From assembly GCA_029259055.1 (NCBI GenBank), contig JAPDJP010000008.1, positions 1 to 60,418 on the forward strand: a stretch of 60,418 bases of DNA, written 5' to 3'. The notes beneath the pieces are model-generated. The model was not told the origin of the DNA, did no database searches, and saw only the letters and a list, made by a program, of their open reading frames with translations. The stretch's first letter is position 1. The number at the start of each line of letters is the position of its first letter. Positions 30,012-38,150 of the stretch are shown in pieces. The translations under genes and the position numbers were made by a program. This DNA comes from Thermoplasmatota archaeon. Lineage in GTDB: Archaea; Thermoplasmatota; E2; UBA202; JdFR-43.

Positions 30012-31463
30012 ATGAAACCGTTGATATTCCTGGTTTTTGCATTATTAATGATTCCAATAAATCATGATAGCATAATGTGGTTAGATGATTTTCACCCTAA
30101 GCTTGAAATTAAAGAAATGAATATAACTGGGGTAGGGATAAAAAATGGAGAAATAGTTATTATTCCGAAAAATAAAGTCATATATAAGACTCCAAATCAA
30201 TACGATTTATTAATCATATGTCCAGATGGCTGGGAAAAAATACTAGAAAAATTGAAAGAACATAAAGAAAAACATGGGATAAAAACGATTATTTTTTCGT
30301 TAAAGGATTTAGAAGGAAAAGAAGGAAGAGATGAAGCAGAGAAAATAAAGTATTTTATAAAAGAAGCGATAGAAAAATATGGGATAAAATATGTTTTGTT
30401 GGTTGGAAGTATAGATAAGATGCCGATAAGATTTGTGATGTATGCTTGGAGAAGTGGATTTAAAATATATAAAGCATGGTTACCAACTGACTTATATTAT
30501 GCAGATATATACAGATATGAAAATGGAAAAATCGTTTTTTCTTCGTGGGATACTAATAACAATTTAATATTTGGGGAAAATTATGAAGAAGGACTCGGAG
30601 AAAATGATATAATTGATTTATATCCAGACGTATATTTAGGAAGATTAGCTTGTGAGAATAAAGTTGTTTTAAAAAATGTTGTGAGAAAAATCATCAATTA
30701 TGAAAATAGTGGAGGAGAGTGGTTTAAAAGATTGATTTTGGTTGGAGGGGACACATTTCCTGGATGGGGGGTTGTTGAAGGAGAATATATGAATGAATTA
30801 ATAGCAAACATTATGAGAGATTTTCAGGCATATAGAATATGGTATTCTCTTGGGAATTTAAATGCAATAGAAATTGAGAAAGCTTTAGAAAAAGGGGCAG
30901 GCTTTCTTTATTATTCAGGACATGGATTTCCATATGGTTGGGCAACTCATCCGATAAATGGGAGTGATGAAGAATGGGTAGGAAGATACTATACTCCATA
31001 TATTATCCCATTAATGAATGGAAATAGACTACCTATTGTGTTTCTTGATGCATGTTTAACAGCTAAACTTGATTTTAATTCCTCAGATTTGAGACAGGAC
31101 GGAATAAATATAAAATTTAATGCAACCTTTCCTTGTTTTGCTTGGTATTTTGTTCGCCATCCATATGGAGGAGCTATCGCCACTATAGGAGCAACAAGAG
31201 TTGCATTTACTGGAGTATATAAAGATGGGCCAAAATGGGGAGCAGGTTATTTGGCATATAAATTTTTCGAATCATATGATGAAAATAAGTTGTTAGGTGA
31301 AATTTTTGTAGAAGCTCAACAAAAATACGCTACCAAAAACCCATGGGATAAATGGACTTTGCAAGAATTTATATTGCTTGGAGACCCTACCCTGAAGATA
31401 GGGGGTTATAAAACAACAAATTTTTATATGTTGGCTAATATTCATTTTAAGGGGGGCCCGTAG
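30012..31463 (+). CDS. Secreted C25 (gingipain-like) cysteine peptidase
   Basis: From ATG 30012 (MKPLIFLVF, a signal peptide placed 24 bp after a TATA box) the product is 483 aa; longer upstream starts would lack a sensible signal. The C25 fold is complete: YDLLIICPDGW, YVLLVGSIDKMP, DLYYADIYRY, YPDVYLGRLACEN, the catalytic His304 in YYSGHGFPYGWATH and Cys348 in FLDACLTAKLDFN. LGDPTLKIGG closes the domain. It should be an extracellular endopeptidase. The short tail after the domain (FYMLANIHFKGGP) has no anchor, and the stop codon lies inside the tRNA-CAU gene. The original C-terminus may therefore have been lost. Confidence 0.9.
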   Translation: MKPLIFLVFALLMIPINHDSIMWLDDFHPKLEIKEMNITGVGIKNGEIVIIPKNKVIYKTPNQYDLLIICPDGWEKILEKLKEHKEKHGIKTIIFSLKDLEGKEGRDEAEKIKYFIKEAIEKYGIKYVLLVGSIDKMPIRFVMYAWRSGFKIYKAWLPTDLYYADIYRYENGKIVFSSWDTNNNLIFGENYEEGLGENDIIDLYPDVYLGRLACENKVVLKNVVRKIINYENSGGEWFKRLILVGGDTFPGWGVVEGEYMNELIANIMRDFQAYRIWYSLGNLNAIEIEKALEKGAGFLYYSGHGFPYGWATHPINGSDEEWVGRYYTPYIIPLMNGNRLPIVFLDACLTAKLDFNSSDLRQDGINIKFNATFPCFAWYFVRHPYGGAIATIGATRVAFTGVYKDGPKWGAGYLAYKFFESYDENKLLGEIFVEAQQKYATKNPWDKWTLQEFILLGDPTLKIGGYKTTNFYMLANIHFKGGP

Positions 31464-31527
31464 CTTAGCCAGGTGGAGCGTCTGGCTCATAACCAGATGG
31501 TCGCCGGTTCAAATCCGGCCGGGCCCA
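31454..31527 (+). tRNA. tRNA with anticodon CAU (probably elongator Met)
   Basis: The cloverleaf has acceptor GGGCCCG with CGGGCCC and discriminator A. The D-arm is GCUU...GAGC, the anticodon arm UCUGG-CUCAUAA-CCAGA with anticodon CAU, and the T-arm GCCGG-UUCAAAU-CCGGC. It is 74 nt, with no intron and no CCA. The anticodon stem lacks the three G-C pairs of initiator tRNAs, so it is elongator tRNA-Met or the tRNA-Ile2 whose C34 is modified by agmatine; sequence alone does not separate these. Its first 10 nt overlap the end of the C25 peptidase ORF. Confidence 0.93.
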
Positions 31528-31633
31528 TGAAATTTTTATAGAGAAAGGTTTACCAAAACAAAAATATATAAGGAAATCTTTCTTGCTTGGTTATGTGGGT
31601 GTAGACTAAAAAGTAAAAATAAAGGTGTAAAAA

Positions 31634-33358
31634 GTGTATATAAGACAGCCAATAGTTGCTGTATTAGGACATGTAGACCATGGGAAAACCACCCTGTTAG
31701 ATTATATTAGAGGAACCTGTGTTGCTGCAAGAGAAGCTGGAGCAATAACACAACATATCGGAGCTACAGAAGTGCCTATTGATGTTATAAAATCAATATG
31801 CGGTGAACTTCTCAAAGGAAAAAAATTCAAAGTTCCTGGTTTACTATTCATTGATACGCCAGGACACTTTGCTTTTACTACATTAAGAGCAAGAGGAGGG
31901 GCATTAGCTGATTTAGCTGTTTTAGTTGTAGACATAAATGAAGGAATAAAAGAGCAAACAGAAGAATCAATAGATATACTCAGAAAATATAAAACACCTT
32001 TTGTGGTGGCAGCAAACAAAATTGATGCTATAACTGGATGGAAAAAAACAAAAGGAATAATTGGCCAGAGATTGCAACAGCAAATTGAGATAGCAAGAAA
32101 AGAATTTGACGAGAAATTGTATAAATTAATAGGGAGATTATATGATTTAGGATTTTCTGCAGAAAGATATGACAAAATAAGGGATTTCACTCGCAATGTT
32201 GCAATTGTGCCCATATCCGCTAAAACAGGAGAAGGAATAGAAGAATTGTTAATGGTTTTAATAGGACTTGCTCAAAAATTTTTAGAAAAGGAGCTAACAA
32301 CGCAAGAAAAAGAAGCGGAAGGAACCGTTTTAGAAGTTAAAGAAGAGAAGGGATTAGGAACAACAGTAGATGCCATTATATATAATGGAATTATAAGGGA
32401 AGGAGATAAAATAATACTTGGAGGAAAAAACAAACCTGTTATAACAACTATCAGGGCTTTACTTAAGCCAAAACCATTGGATGAAATTAGAGACCCAACA
32501 GATAGGTTTATGAATGTAAAAGAAGCCCATGCAGCATGCGGTATAAAAATCGCCGCCCCAAATTTGGAGGAAACTTTTGCCGGTGCTCCAATCAAAGTTG
32601 TTAAAAATTTGGAAGAGGACATTAAAAAAATAAATAAGGAAATGAGTATAGATATAAAAACTACAGATGAAGGAATAATATTAAAAGCAGATGCCATCGG
32701 TTCTTTAGAAGCTCTGGCTTTTATGTTGAAAGAGAAAAATATACCAATTAGGAAAGCTGAAGTTGGAGATATATCAAAGAGAGACATTGTTGAAGCACAA
32801 ACAAATGCGGATCCATTAAATAAAGTTGTGCTTGGATTTAATGTGAAATTATTACCAGAAGTTGAAGATACACAAGATGTTGAAATAATAACAGATAAAA
32901 TTATTTATCATCTTTTAGAAAAATTTGAGGAATGGGTGGATAAGAAAAAGAAAGAGTTGGAGGAGGAAAAAAGAAAAGAGATTACCTACCCGGGAATGAT
33001 TAAATTTCTCCCAAACTATACATTTAGGGTGAGTAAGCCAGCAATTATTGGAGTTAGAGTATTGGCGGGAGAAATAAGACCGAATCAGAAATTGATTAGA
33101 GATGATGGTAAGCCTGTTGGAAGAATAAAAAGCATACAGAAAGAAAAGAAAAGTTTAACAAAAGCAATTCAAGGTATGGAGGTGGCAATTTCAATAGAGG
33201 GGGCAACTGTTGGAAGACAAATTAAACCTGGTCAAATAATGTTAGTTGATATAAGTCAACAAGAAATCCAGAAATTATTACAAATGGATTTATCGCCAGA
33301 TGAAAGAGATGTTTTAGAAAAGTTAATAAAAATAAAAAGAGGACATGAATCCTCTTGA
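31634..33358 (+). CDS. infB: Translation initiation factor aIF5B
   Basis: This GTPase promotes subunit joining and initiator-tRNA placement. The 574-aa length fits archaeal aIF5B. The G1 motif GHVDHGKT is at residues 12-19, with G3 DTPGH and G4 NKID. Later come the beta-barrel II, the alpha/beta III domain (LKADAIGSLEALAFML) and the C-terminal tRNA-binding barrel (PGMIKFLPNYTFRVSKPAIIGVRV). No intein is present. The start is GTG at 31634, giving MYIRQPIVAVLG. The 3' end overlaps the helicase gene by 14 bp. Confidence 0.97.
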   Translation: MYIRQPIVAVLGHVDHGKTTLLDYIRGTCVAAREAGAITQHIGATEVPIDVIKSICGELLKGKKFKVPGLLFIDTPGHFAFTTLRARGGALADLAVLVVDINEGIKEQTEESIDILRKYKTPFVVAANKIDAITGWKKTKGIIGQRLQQQIEIARKEFDEKLYKLIGRLYDLGFSAERYDKIRDFTRNVAIVPISAKTGEGIEELLMVLIGLAQKFLEKELTTQEKEAEGTVLEVKEEKGLGTTVDAIIYNGIIREGDKIILGGKNKPVITTIRALLKPKPLDEIRDPTDRFMNVKEAHAACGIKIAAPNLEETFAGAPIKVVKNLEEDIKKINKEMSIDIKTTDEGIILKADAIGSLEALAFMLKEKNIPIRKAEVGDISKRDIVEAQTNADPLNKVVLGFNVKLLPEVEDTQDVEIITDKIIYHLLEKFEEWVDKKKKELEEEKRKEITYPGMIKFLPNYTFRVSKPAIIGVRVLAGEIRPNQKLIRDDGKPVGRIKSIQKEKKSLTKAIQGMEVAISIEGATVGRQIKPGQIMLVDISQQEIQKLLQMDLSPDERDVLEKLIKIKRGHESS

Positions 33359-35195
33359 ATTATTTCCATATAAGTTAAGAAAATATCAGGCAGAGATAAT
33401 AAAGGCTATAATGGATTCCCTCACCAAAAAAGAAAATTTAGTCCTCGAAGCGCCAGCAGGCACCGGAAAAACAATATGTGTTCTTACGCCTTGCATATTA
33501 TTTGCAAAAGAAAATAGAATGGGAATAGTATATCTAACCAGAACAAACTCCCAACAAAAGCAGGCTATTGTTGAGTTAAAAAAGTTAGCAGAAAAAACAA
33601 AAATGGATGCGGTGGGCTTGCAGGGAAAAATAAACATGTGCTCACTCATAAAACATTTAGGAAAAAATATAAGTAATGAAGAAATTGCAAAAATTTGCTC
33701 CTTTAGAAAAAAGAAGAGTTTAGAAGCATTAAAAGGGAAAGAAGAATGGAATAGATGCATATTTTTTGAAAATTTTTTGTTATATAAAGAGTATATTGAA
33801 TTAAATAATGTTATTTCGGCTGAGGAAATATATAAATATGGTGAAGAAAGAAAATTTTGCGCATATGAAATTAATAAAATGCTTGTGAAGAGAGCAAATA
33901 TTGTTGTTGCGCCCTACATATACATTTTTGATGATTTTTTGAGAGAAAAATTTTTCTCTTTGTTCTCTTATCAACCAGATGAGACAATTTTAATTATTGA
34001 CGAAGCTCATAATTTGCCAGATTTTTGTAGAGAATTGTTATCTTTTTCTTTAACAATGAAAACGATTAAGAGTGCTATTAATGAATGCGAGGAATATGGA
34101 GTGAAAGATAAGGATATTATTGATTTTCTTTTCATTCTAAAAAAGATTTTTAATGAAATTGACGAAGAAATAGATTTTTCCGAAACAAATGATGCAATTA
34201 TTTCTGAAAAAAGGATAGAAAATGAATTGGCTAAGAGGGAAATAAGTAAAGAAAAATTACAAGAAATAGCGGATAAAATGATCGTATATGGAGAAGTTAT
34301 TGCAGACATTAAAAATAGCAAAAATATCTTACCTCGTTCTTTTCTTAGAAGTATTGGTAAATTTTTTAATTTATGGTTGTCGTTAAATGATAGATGGGTA
34401 AGAATTGTTGAAAAGGAGGAGGATAATTTAAAAGTGGGAGCATATTGTTTAGACCCTTCTATTGCATCATCGGTCTTAAATTCTTTCTATTGTAGCATAC
34501 ATATGTCTGGCACATTAGAGCCTATGGATGAATATAAAGATAGTTTAGGTATAAAAGCTAAATTAGTTAAATTTCCCTCGCCTTTTCCTAAGGAAAATAG
34601 AAAAATCTTATATGTTGAAGGGATAACAACAAAATATTATATGGGAGAAAAAATGGTTGAAAAAATTAAGAAGTATATTGAAGAAATTTGCAATCTTTTT
34701 CATAAAAATACTCTTATTCTTTTCCCATCATATGAAATTATGGGAAGATTTGTTAATAAAATGGATATAAAAAGGGAACTATATATTGAAATGAGAAAAG
34801 ACCGACAAGAAGATATTATGGAAAAAATAAGGAAATTTAAGGAGAGAGGAGGAGTATTCTTATCTGTAATGGGAGGCAGACTATCAGAAGGGATGGATTT
34901 TCCATCTGAAGAATTAGAAATAGTAATTATTGTTGGAATTCCATATCCTCCTCCATCAGCTCGTCAGTATGCTTTACAACAATACTATAATAAAAAATTT
35001 GGAAATGGTTGGAAATATACTATGGAGGCACAGGCTATAAGAAAAATAAAACAAGCAATAGGAAGATTAATTAGAGGAGAAAATGATAGAGGAATAGCCA
35101 TAATTTTAGATGAGAGAGCAAAAAGATTCAGAAAGTATATTGAAATGAGTGCTTCAAGAAATGTGATAGAGGATATTAAAAAATTCTTTATGTGA
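33345..35195 (+). CDS. XPD/Rad3-family Fe-S DNA helicase
   Basis: The 616-aa SF2 helicase has Walker A APAGTGKT (36-43), a four-Cys cluster (C99, C118, C138 and C172) of the XPD [4Fe-4S] type, and DEAH at 219-222. It has C-terminal motifs SGTLEPM, SVMGGRLSEGMDFP (motif V) and QAIGRLIRGENDRG (motif VI). Archaeal XPD unwinds DNA 5' to 3' and acts in repair or transcription-linked bubble opening. It overlaps infB by 14 bp and converges on the methionine aminopeptidase gene with an 8-bp overlap. Confidence 0.95.
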   Translation: MNPLELFPYKLRKYQAEIIKAIMDSLTKKENLVLEAPAGTGKTICVLTPCILFAKENRMGIVYLTRTNSQQKQAIVELKKLAEKTKMDAVGLQGKINMCSLIKHLGKNISNEEIAKICSFRKKKSLEALKGKEEWNRCIFFENFLLYKEYIELNNVISAEEIYKYGEERKFCAYEINKMLVKRANIVVAPYIYIFDDFLREKFFSLFSYQPDETILIIDEAHNLPDFCRELLSFSLTMKTIKSAINECEEYGVKDKDIIDFLFILKKIFNEIDEEIDFSETNDAIISEKRIENELAKREISKEKLQEIADKMIVYGEVIADIKNSKNILPRSFLRSIGKFFNLWLSLNDRWVRIVEKEEDNLKVGAYCLDPSIASSVLNSFYCSIHMSGTLEPMDEYKDSLGIKAKLVKFPSPFPKENRKILYVEGITTKYYMGEKMVEKIKKYIEEICNLFHKNTLILFPSYEIMGRFVNKMDIKRELYIEMRKDRQEDIMEKIRKFKERGGVFLSVMGGRLSEGMDFPSEELEIVIIVGIPYPPPSARQYALQQYYNKKFGNGWKYTMEAQAIRKIKQAIGRLIRGENDRGIAIILDERAKRFRKYIEMSASRNVIEDIKKFFM

Positions 35196-36060
35196 GAACC
35201 TCACATCCATCTGATTTTATTAGTATTGTATGCTCCGCCTGCGCCACTACACCTTTTTTAATTTCAACAAGTTTAAAATATGGATAAATTAAGCCCTTTT
35301 TCATGAACAGAGAAAGTTTTGTATGGGTTTTATTTCCATATATTCTATAAAGCCATCTATCAGCAAATGGAAGATAATTAAATTTATTTTTTATCTGTTG
35401 AATCATTGGGGAAGCTTTTGCTATTCTGTAAATATTTCCTAAACCATTATCAATGACAATACCTTCACCAGTAGTTGAAAATGGTTCAATTGCTATTACT
35501 TGGCCTTCCTTCAGAGTCTTTGGATTCCTTGTATAATAGTTAGGAATTGAAATACCAGCATGTAATTTGTATCTTTCTAAAGAATGTCCCTGCAAATTTT
35601 TTATTGGTTTATATCCATATTTTTTAATAACTTCCTCAATTTTTTTCCCTATTTCTTCTATTTTTATACCGTCTCTTATTATCTTAATCGCTTCCTCGAG
35701 TGCTTTTTCAGCTGATTCTATCAGTTTTTTATAATTACTACTTCCTATCTCTATCGTTCTTGCGGTATCACCTATATATCCGTCTACATGGACACCTACA
35801 TCGATTTTAACTACATCTCCTTTCTTAAAATAATTTTTATCGTTAATTGATGGTGTAAAATGGGCAGCTATACTATTTACTGATATATTAACAGGAAATG
35901 CTAAATTGGCTCTTTCCCTTATATACCTCTCAATCTCCTCAACAACCTCTCTATAGCTCTTACCCTCCTTAATTATACTAAGCCCATACCTTAAAGCATT
36001 TTTCGCAACCTTTCCTGCTTCCCTATATTTTTCATATTTTTCATTGTCCTGAGACGCCAT
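35188..36060 (-). CDS. map: Methionine aminopeptidase, type II
   Basis: This enzyme removes N-terminal Met from nascent proteins using two divalent metals. The 290-aa type II enzyme keeps the metal ligands: the Asp pair in KIDVGVHVDGYIGDTART, His in LQGHSLERYKLHAG, and Glu in AIEPFSTTGEG and VAQAEHTILI. It also carries the type II insert between residues of about 155 and 240. The start overlaps the stop of the sua5 gene by 20 bp, making an operon with sua5 and mbf1. Confidence 0.96.
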   Translation of the reverse strand: MASQDNEKYEKYREAGKVAKNALRYGLSIIKEGKSYREVVEEIERYIRERANLAFPVNISVNSIAAHFTPSINDKNYFKKGDVVKIDVGVHVDGYIGDTARTIEIGSSNYKKLIESAEKALEEAIKIIRDGIKIEEIGKKIEEVIKKYGYKPIKNLQGHSLERYKLHAGISIPNYYTRNPKTLKEGQVIAIEPFSTTGEGIVIDNGLGNIYRIAKASPMIQQIKNKFNYLPFADRWLYRIYGNKTHTKLSLFMKKGLIYPYFKLVEIKKGVVAQAEHTILIKSDGCEVLT

Positions 36061-36625
36061 ATATCTCCTCCTTTATTTTTTCCTCCTTTATTGCCCCTTC
36101 CCTAATAATTTTTATTTTCCCTTCCGAAACATCAATGATGGTAGATGGCTTGCCGGGCAAGACGCCATCATCAATATACATTGCAACTTTATTTCCTAAT
36201 TCTTCTTTGGCTATTTCTATGCAATAGGGTTCTCTTCCTCCATGTAAATTTGCACTCGTTGCTGTAATGGGTATTTCCTTTGCTATTTTTAAAGCAATCT
36301 CATTTGCTGGAATTCTAATACCAATTTTATCCTTTGCAAGCACATCAGGAACGATTCTTCTCTTTTTTAAAATAAGGGTGATGGCGCCGGGCATAAATTT
36401 TTCAGCAATTTTATAAGCCATTTCATTCATATGAGCAAATTCTTTAATTTCGTCAATACTCGATATAGCAATAGATAAAGGCATTGTAAATGGTCTTTTC
36501 TTTACTTCATAAACTTTTCTGATAGCATTCTCGTTGAAAACATCTGCTCCCAATCCATATAAAGTATCCGTTGGATATACAATCAATTCGCCCTTTTTTA
36601 AAAGTTTAATAGCTTTTTCTATCAT
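36041..36625 (-). CDS. sua5: Sua5/YrdC threonylcarbamoyl-AMP synthase
   Basis: It makes threonylcarbamoyl-adenylate from Thr, bicarbonate and ATP, the first step of t6A37 in ANN-decoding tRNAs. The 194-aa YrdC domain has the N-terminal KKGELIVYPTDTLYGLGAD, KKRPFTMPLSI and ITATSANLHG (the ligand-binding Ser/Asn loop). There is no C-terminal Sua5 domain, so it is the short TsaC-like form. The ms2t6A methylthiotransferase at 40.4 kb acts later on the same nucleotide. The gene overlaps mbf1 by 20 bp. Confidence 0.95.
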   Translation of the reverse strand: MIEKAIKLLKKGELIVYPTDTLYGLGADVFNENAIRKVYEVKKRPFTMPLSIAISSIDEIKEFAHMNEMAYKIAEKFMPGAITLILKKRRIVPDVLAKDKIGIRIPANEIALKIAKEIPITATSANLHGGREPYCIEIAKEELGNKVAMYIDDGVLPGKPSTIIDVSEGKIKIIREGAIKEEKIKEEIYGVSGQ

Positions 36626-37067
36626 TTTTTATTAAATCTCCTATAGTTAAGGGTTTTATACTTTTCTTTTTTAGATGAACGCCTCCTATTTCCTGAAATA
36701 ATTTTATTTCAAGAACCTTTTCTATTTTTTTAACGGTTTCATCTGTGGGACGGAGTTCCTCATTTTCAATTTTTGCTATTGTAGTTGTTTTTTCCCCTAT
36801 TTTTGCTCCCAACTCTTCCCTCGTCATTCCCTTTGCTTCTCTAGCCATTTTTATTTTTTTACCCCAATCGGGAACCAATTCTTTATTCATTTCTTCAAAT
36901 ACATCTCTTGAATAAGGCACAATTTTTCTTTTTGGTTTAGTTACTGGTTTTTTATCTGGAAGGATTATACCATATTTGCTGCATTCATAACACACCATCA
37001 TTTCTACTCCTTCTACCAAAGCTCTCCTTAATTTTGCCTCTTTACCACATATCTCACATTTCATCAA
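36606..37067 (-). CDS. mbf1: Multiprotein bridging factor MBF1 homologue
   Basis: The 153-aa product has an N-terminal zinc ribbon (CEICGKEAKLRRAL, then MVCYECSKYG) and a C-terminal Cro-type helix-turn-helix (GKKIKMAREAKGMTREELGAKIGEKTTTIAKIENEELRPTDE). This layout is specific to archaeal MBF1. In archaea it associates with ribosomes; in eukaryotes it is a co-activator and acts in ribosome-collision responses. It leads the mbf1-sua5-map operon. Confidence 0.95.
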   Translation of the reverse strand: MMKCEICGKEAKLRRALVEGVEMMVCYECSKYGIILPDKKPVTKPKRKIVPYSRDVFEEMNKELVPDWGKKIKMAREAKGMTREELGAKIGEKTTTIAKIENEELRPTDETVKKIEKVLEIKLFQEIGGVHLKKKSIKPLTIGDLIKNDRKSY

Positions 37068-37087
37068 AAAAACATAACAAATTTATT

Positions 37088-37324
37088 TTAAACCTTTTCA
37101 ACTATATATTTTATCCCATTTTTTGTTATTCTGACATAATTTTTATTCTTCATTTCAATAAATTTCCTTTCTTTTAATTCATTTAATGCTTTGTTAAAAA
37201 ACTCATCATCGCAATTAATCTTCAACCTCAATAAATCAATCCATATCCATTTATTTTTATTATCTACATTATAAATTAATAAGGACAAAAGAATGTCATC
37301 AATTATTTCTTCCATATTCATCAA
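37088..37324 (-). CDS. Small winged-helix-like protein
   Basis: The 78-aa product has a predicted three-helix head and a beta wing (FFNKALNELKERKFIEMKNKNYVRITKNGIKYI). This resembles a single winged-helix DNA-binding domain. It lies 20 bp before mbf1 on the same strand and is divergent from the ubiquitin-like operon (76 bp between starts). It could regulate either unit; no evidence chooses between them. Confidence 0.7.
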   Translation of the reverse strand: MMNMEEIIDDILLSLLIYNVDNKNKWIWIDLLRLKINCDDEFFNKALNELKERKFIEMKNKNYVRITKNGIKYIVEKV

Positions 37325-37375
37325 TTATTATTAGTATTTATAATTTCTCCAAATGTAATTTTTCCAAAGAACAAG

Positions 37376-37400
37376 TTTTTAAACAAATAATTAATATAGA
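37376..37400 (+). promoter_or_regulatory. Candidate promoter of the ubiquitin-like operon
   Basis: The TATA-like tttttaaa at 37376-37383 lies 18-25 bp before ATG 37401, with a second in-frame ATG at 37404. There is no ribosome-binding site before the first gene, so a leaderless transcript is expected. Confidence 0.4.
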
Positions 37401-37637
37401 ATGATGAAAATTGCGGTTAAAGATGCTGAAACTGGGAATAGGATAAGTATGGAAGTTGAAAAAGATAATACAATAGAGGAAATTATTGAAGAAGCTGCCA
37501 ATTATTGGAGAAAAGACCCAGGAGCATATGTAGTAAGGTTGGGAAAGAAGATTTTGAGGGGAGAAGCAACTGTTGAAGAAGCGAGGCTACAAGAAGGAGA
37601 TATCATTGAATTAATTCCAGACCCAGAAGGAGGTTAA
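37401..37637 (+). CDS. Ubiquitin-like (beta-grasp) modifier ending in Gly-Gly
   Basis: The 78-aa product fits one beta-grasp domain. A beta hairpin (MKIAVKDAETGNRISMEVEKDNTI) precedes the helix (EEIIEEAANYWRK). Further strands include YVVRLGKKILRGEATVEEARLQEGDIIELIP, the ubiquitin-type tail strand. The chain ends exactly DPEGG-stop, so the C-terminal diglycine is exposed without processing, unlike eukaryotic ubiquitin precursors. The known archaeal SAMP proteins share this end. What sets it apart is the next two genes, an E2 and a JAMM peptidase, in one operon. The expected role is covalent protein modification, possibly also sulfur transfer. The substrate proteins are unknown. Confidence 0.93.
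   Translation: MMKIAVKDAETGNRISMEVEKDNTIEEIIEEAANYWRKDPGAYVVRLGKKILRGEATVEEARLQEGDIIELIPDPEGG
37627..37634 (+). promoter_or_regulatory. Shine-Dalgarno for the E2 embedded in the modifier's diglycine codons
   Basis: The final codons gaa gga ggt (Glu-Gly-Gly) read aaggaggt-like on the mRNA, and the E2 ATG follows the taa stop with no gap. The conserved GG tail therefore also serves as the ribosome-binding site of the E2. The spacing to ATG is short (about 3-4 nt), which points to coupled re-initiation. Confidence 0.6.
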
Positions 37638-38150
37638 ATGCCTCTCCCTAAGGATTTATTGATTAAAAGAATAAAAAATGAACTAAGGGAATGTAGAAAA
37701 AATTTTAGACACCATTTTATCGTTGCTGATAAAGAATTTAAAAAATTTCCTATAGAAATTACCGTTACCTTAGTAAATACTCCTGGACCAATTTTCAATG
37801 AAGGAAAAGTTATTCATAAATATACTCACAAATTAAAGATAATCATTACGGAAGATTATCCATATCAAACACCTATTGTGAGATGGAGAAGCAATATTTT
37901 CCATCCAAATATAATGCCTCCAGAAGAAGGAGGATATGTATGCACTAAATTGTTGGAAGGATGGAAATTTAAGTCAAATTTGGTTGCTTTTATTAAAGGG
38001 ATAGAAACATTGCTTGCAAACCCCAATCCAGAAAATCCCTTTGAAACAGATACATGCACCAGAGCCGCGGAATATTTTAATAAAAATCCATACAATCCTC
38101 CCCAAAAGATGAATCATAAGCCCCGTATTGTAGGTGAAGAAGTTGATTAA
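37638..38150 (+). CDS. E2 (UBC-fold) ubiquitin-conjugating enzyme
   Basis: The 170-aa product has the complete UBC core. Helix 1 is KRIKNELRECRK, and the strand set ends in YPYQTPIVRW. The HPN motif is H89-P90-N91 (IFHPNI), the catalytic Cys is C102 in GGYVCTKLLEGW, and the LLANPNPENPF segment and crossing helix AAEYFNKNP follow. The Trp after the Cys and the PN motif match eukaryotic E2s closely. It should accept the modifier as a thioester and pass it to a Lys or lipid amine. It begins directly after the modifier stop and overlaps the JAMM gene by 17 bp. No E1 or RING gene is nearby. Confidence 0.94.
   Translation: MPLPKDLLIKRIKNELRECRKNFRHHFIVADKEFKKFPIEITVTLVNTPGPIFNEGKVIHKYTHKLKIIITEDYPYQTPIVRWRSNIFHPNIMPPEEGGYVCTKLLEGWKFKSNLVAFIKGIETLLANPNPENPFETDTCTRAAEYFNKNPYNPPQKMNHKPRIVGEEVD

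Noticed and set aside
31454-31527. Initiator tRNA-Met
   Set aside because: The anticodon stem UCUGG:CCAGA lacks the three consecutive G-C pairs of initiator tRNAs.
37401-37637. The modifier gene might be MoaD or ThiS (cofactor sulfur carriers) only
   Set aside because: Direct operon linkage to an E2 with an intact HPN/Cys site and to an active JAMM favours conjugation; sulfur transfer is kept only as an added possibility.
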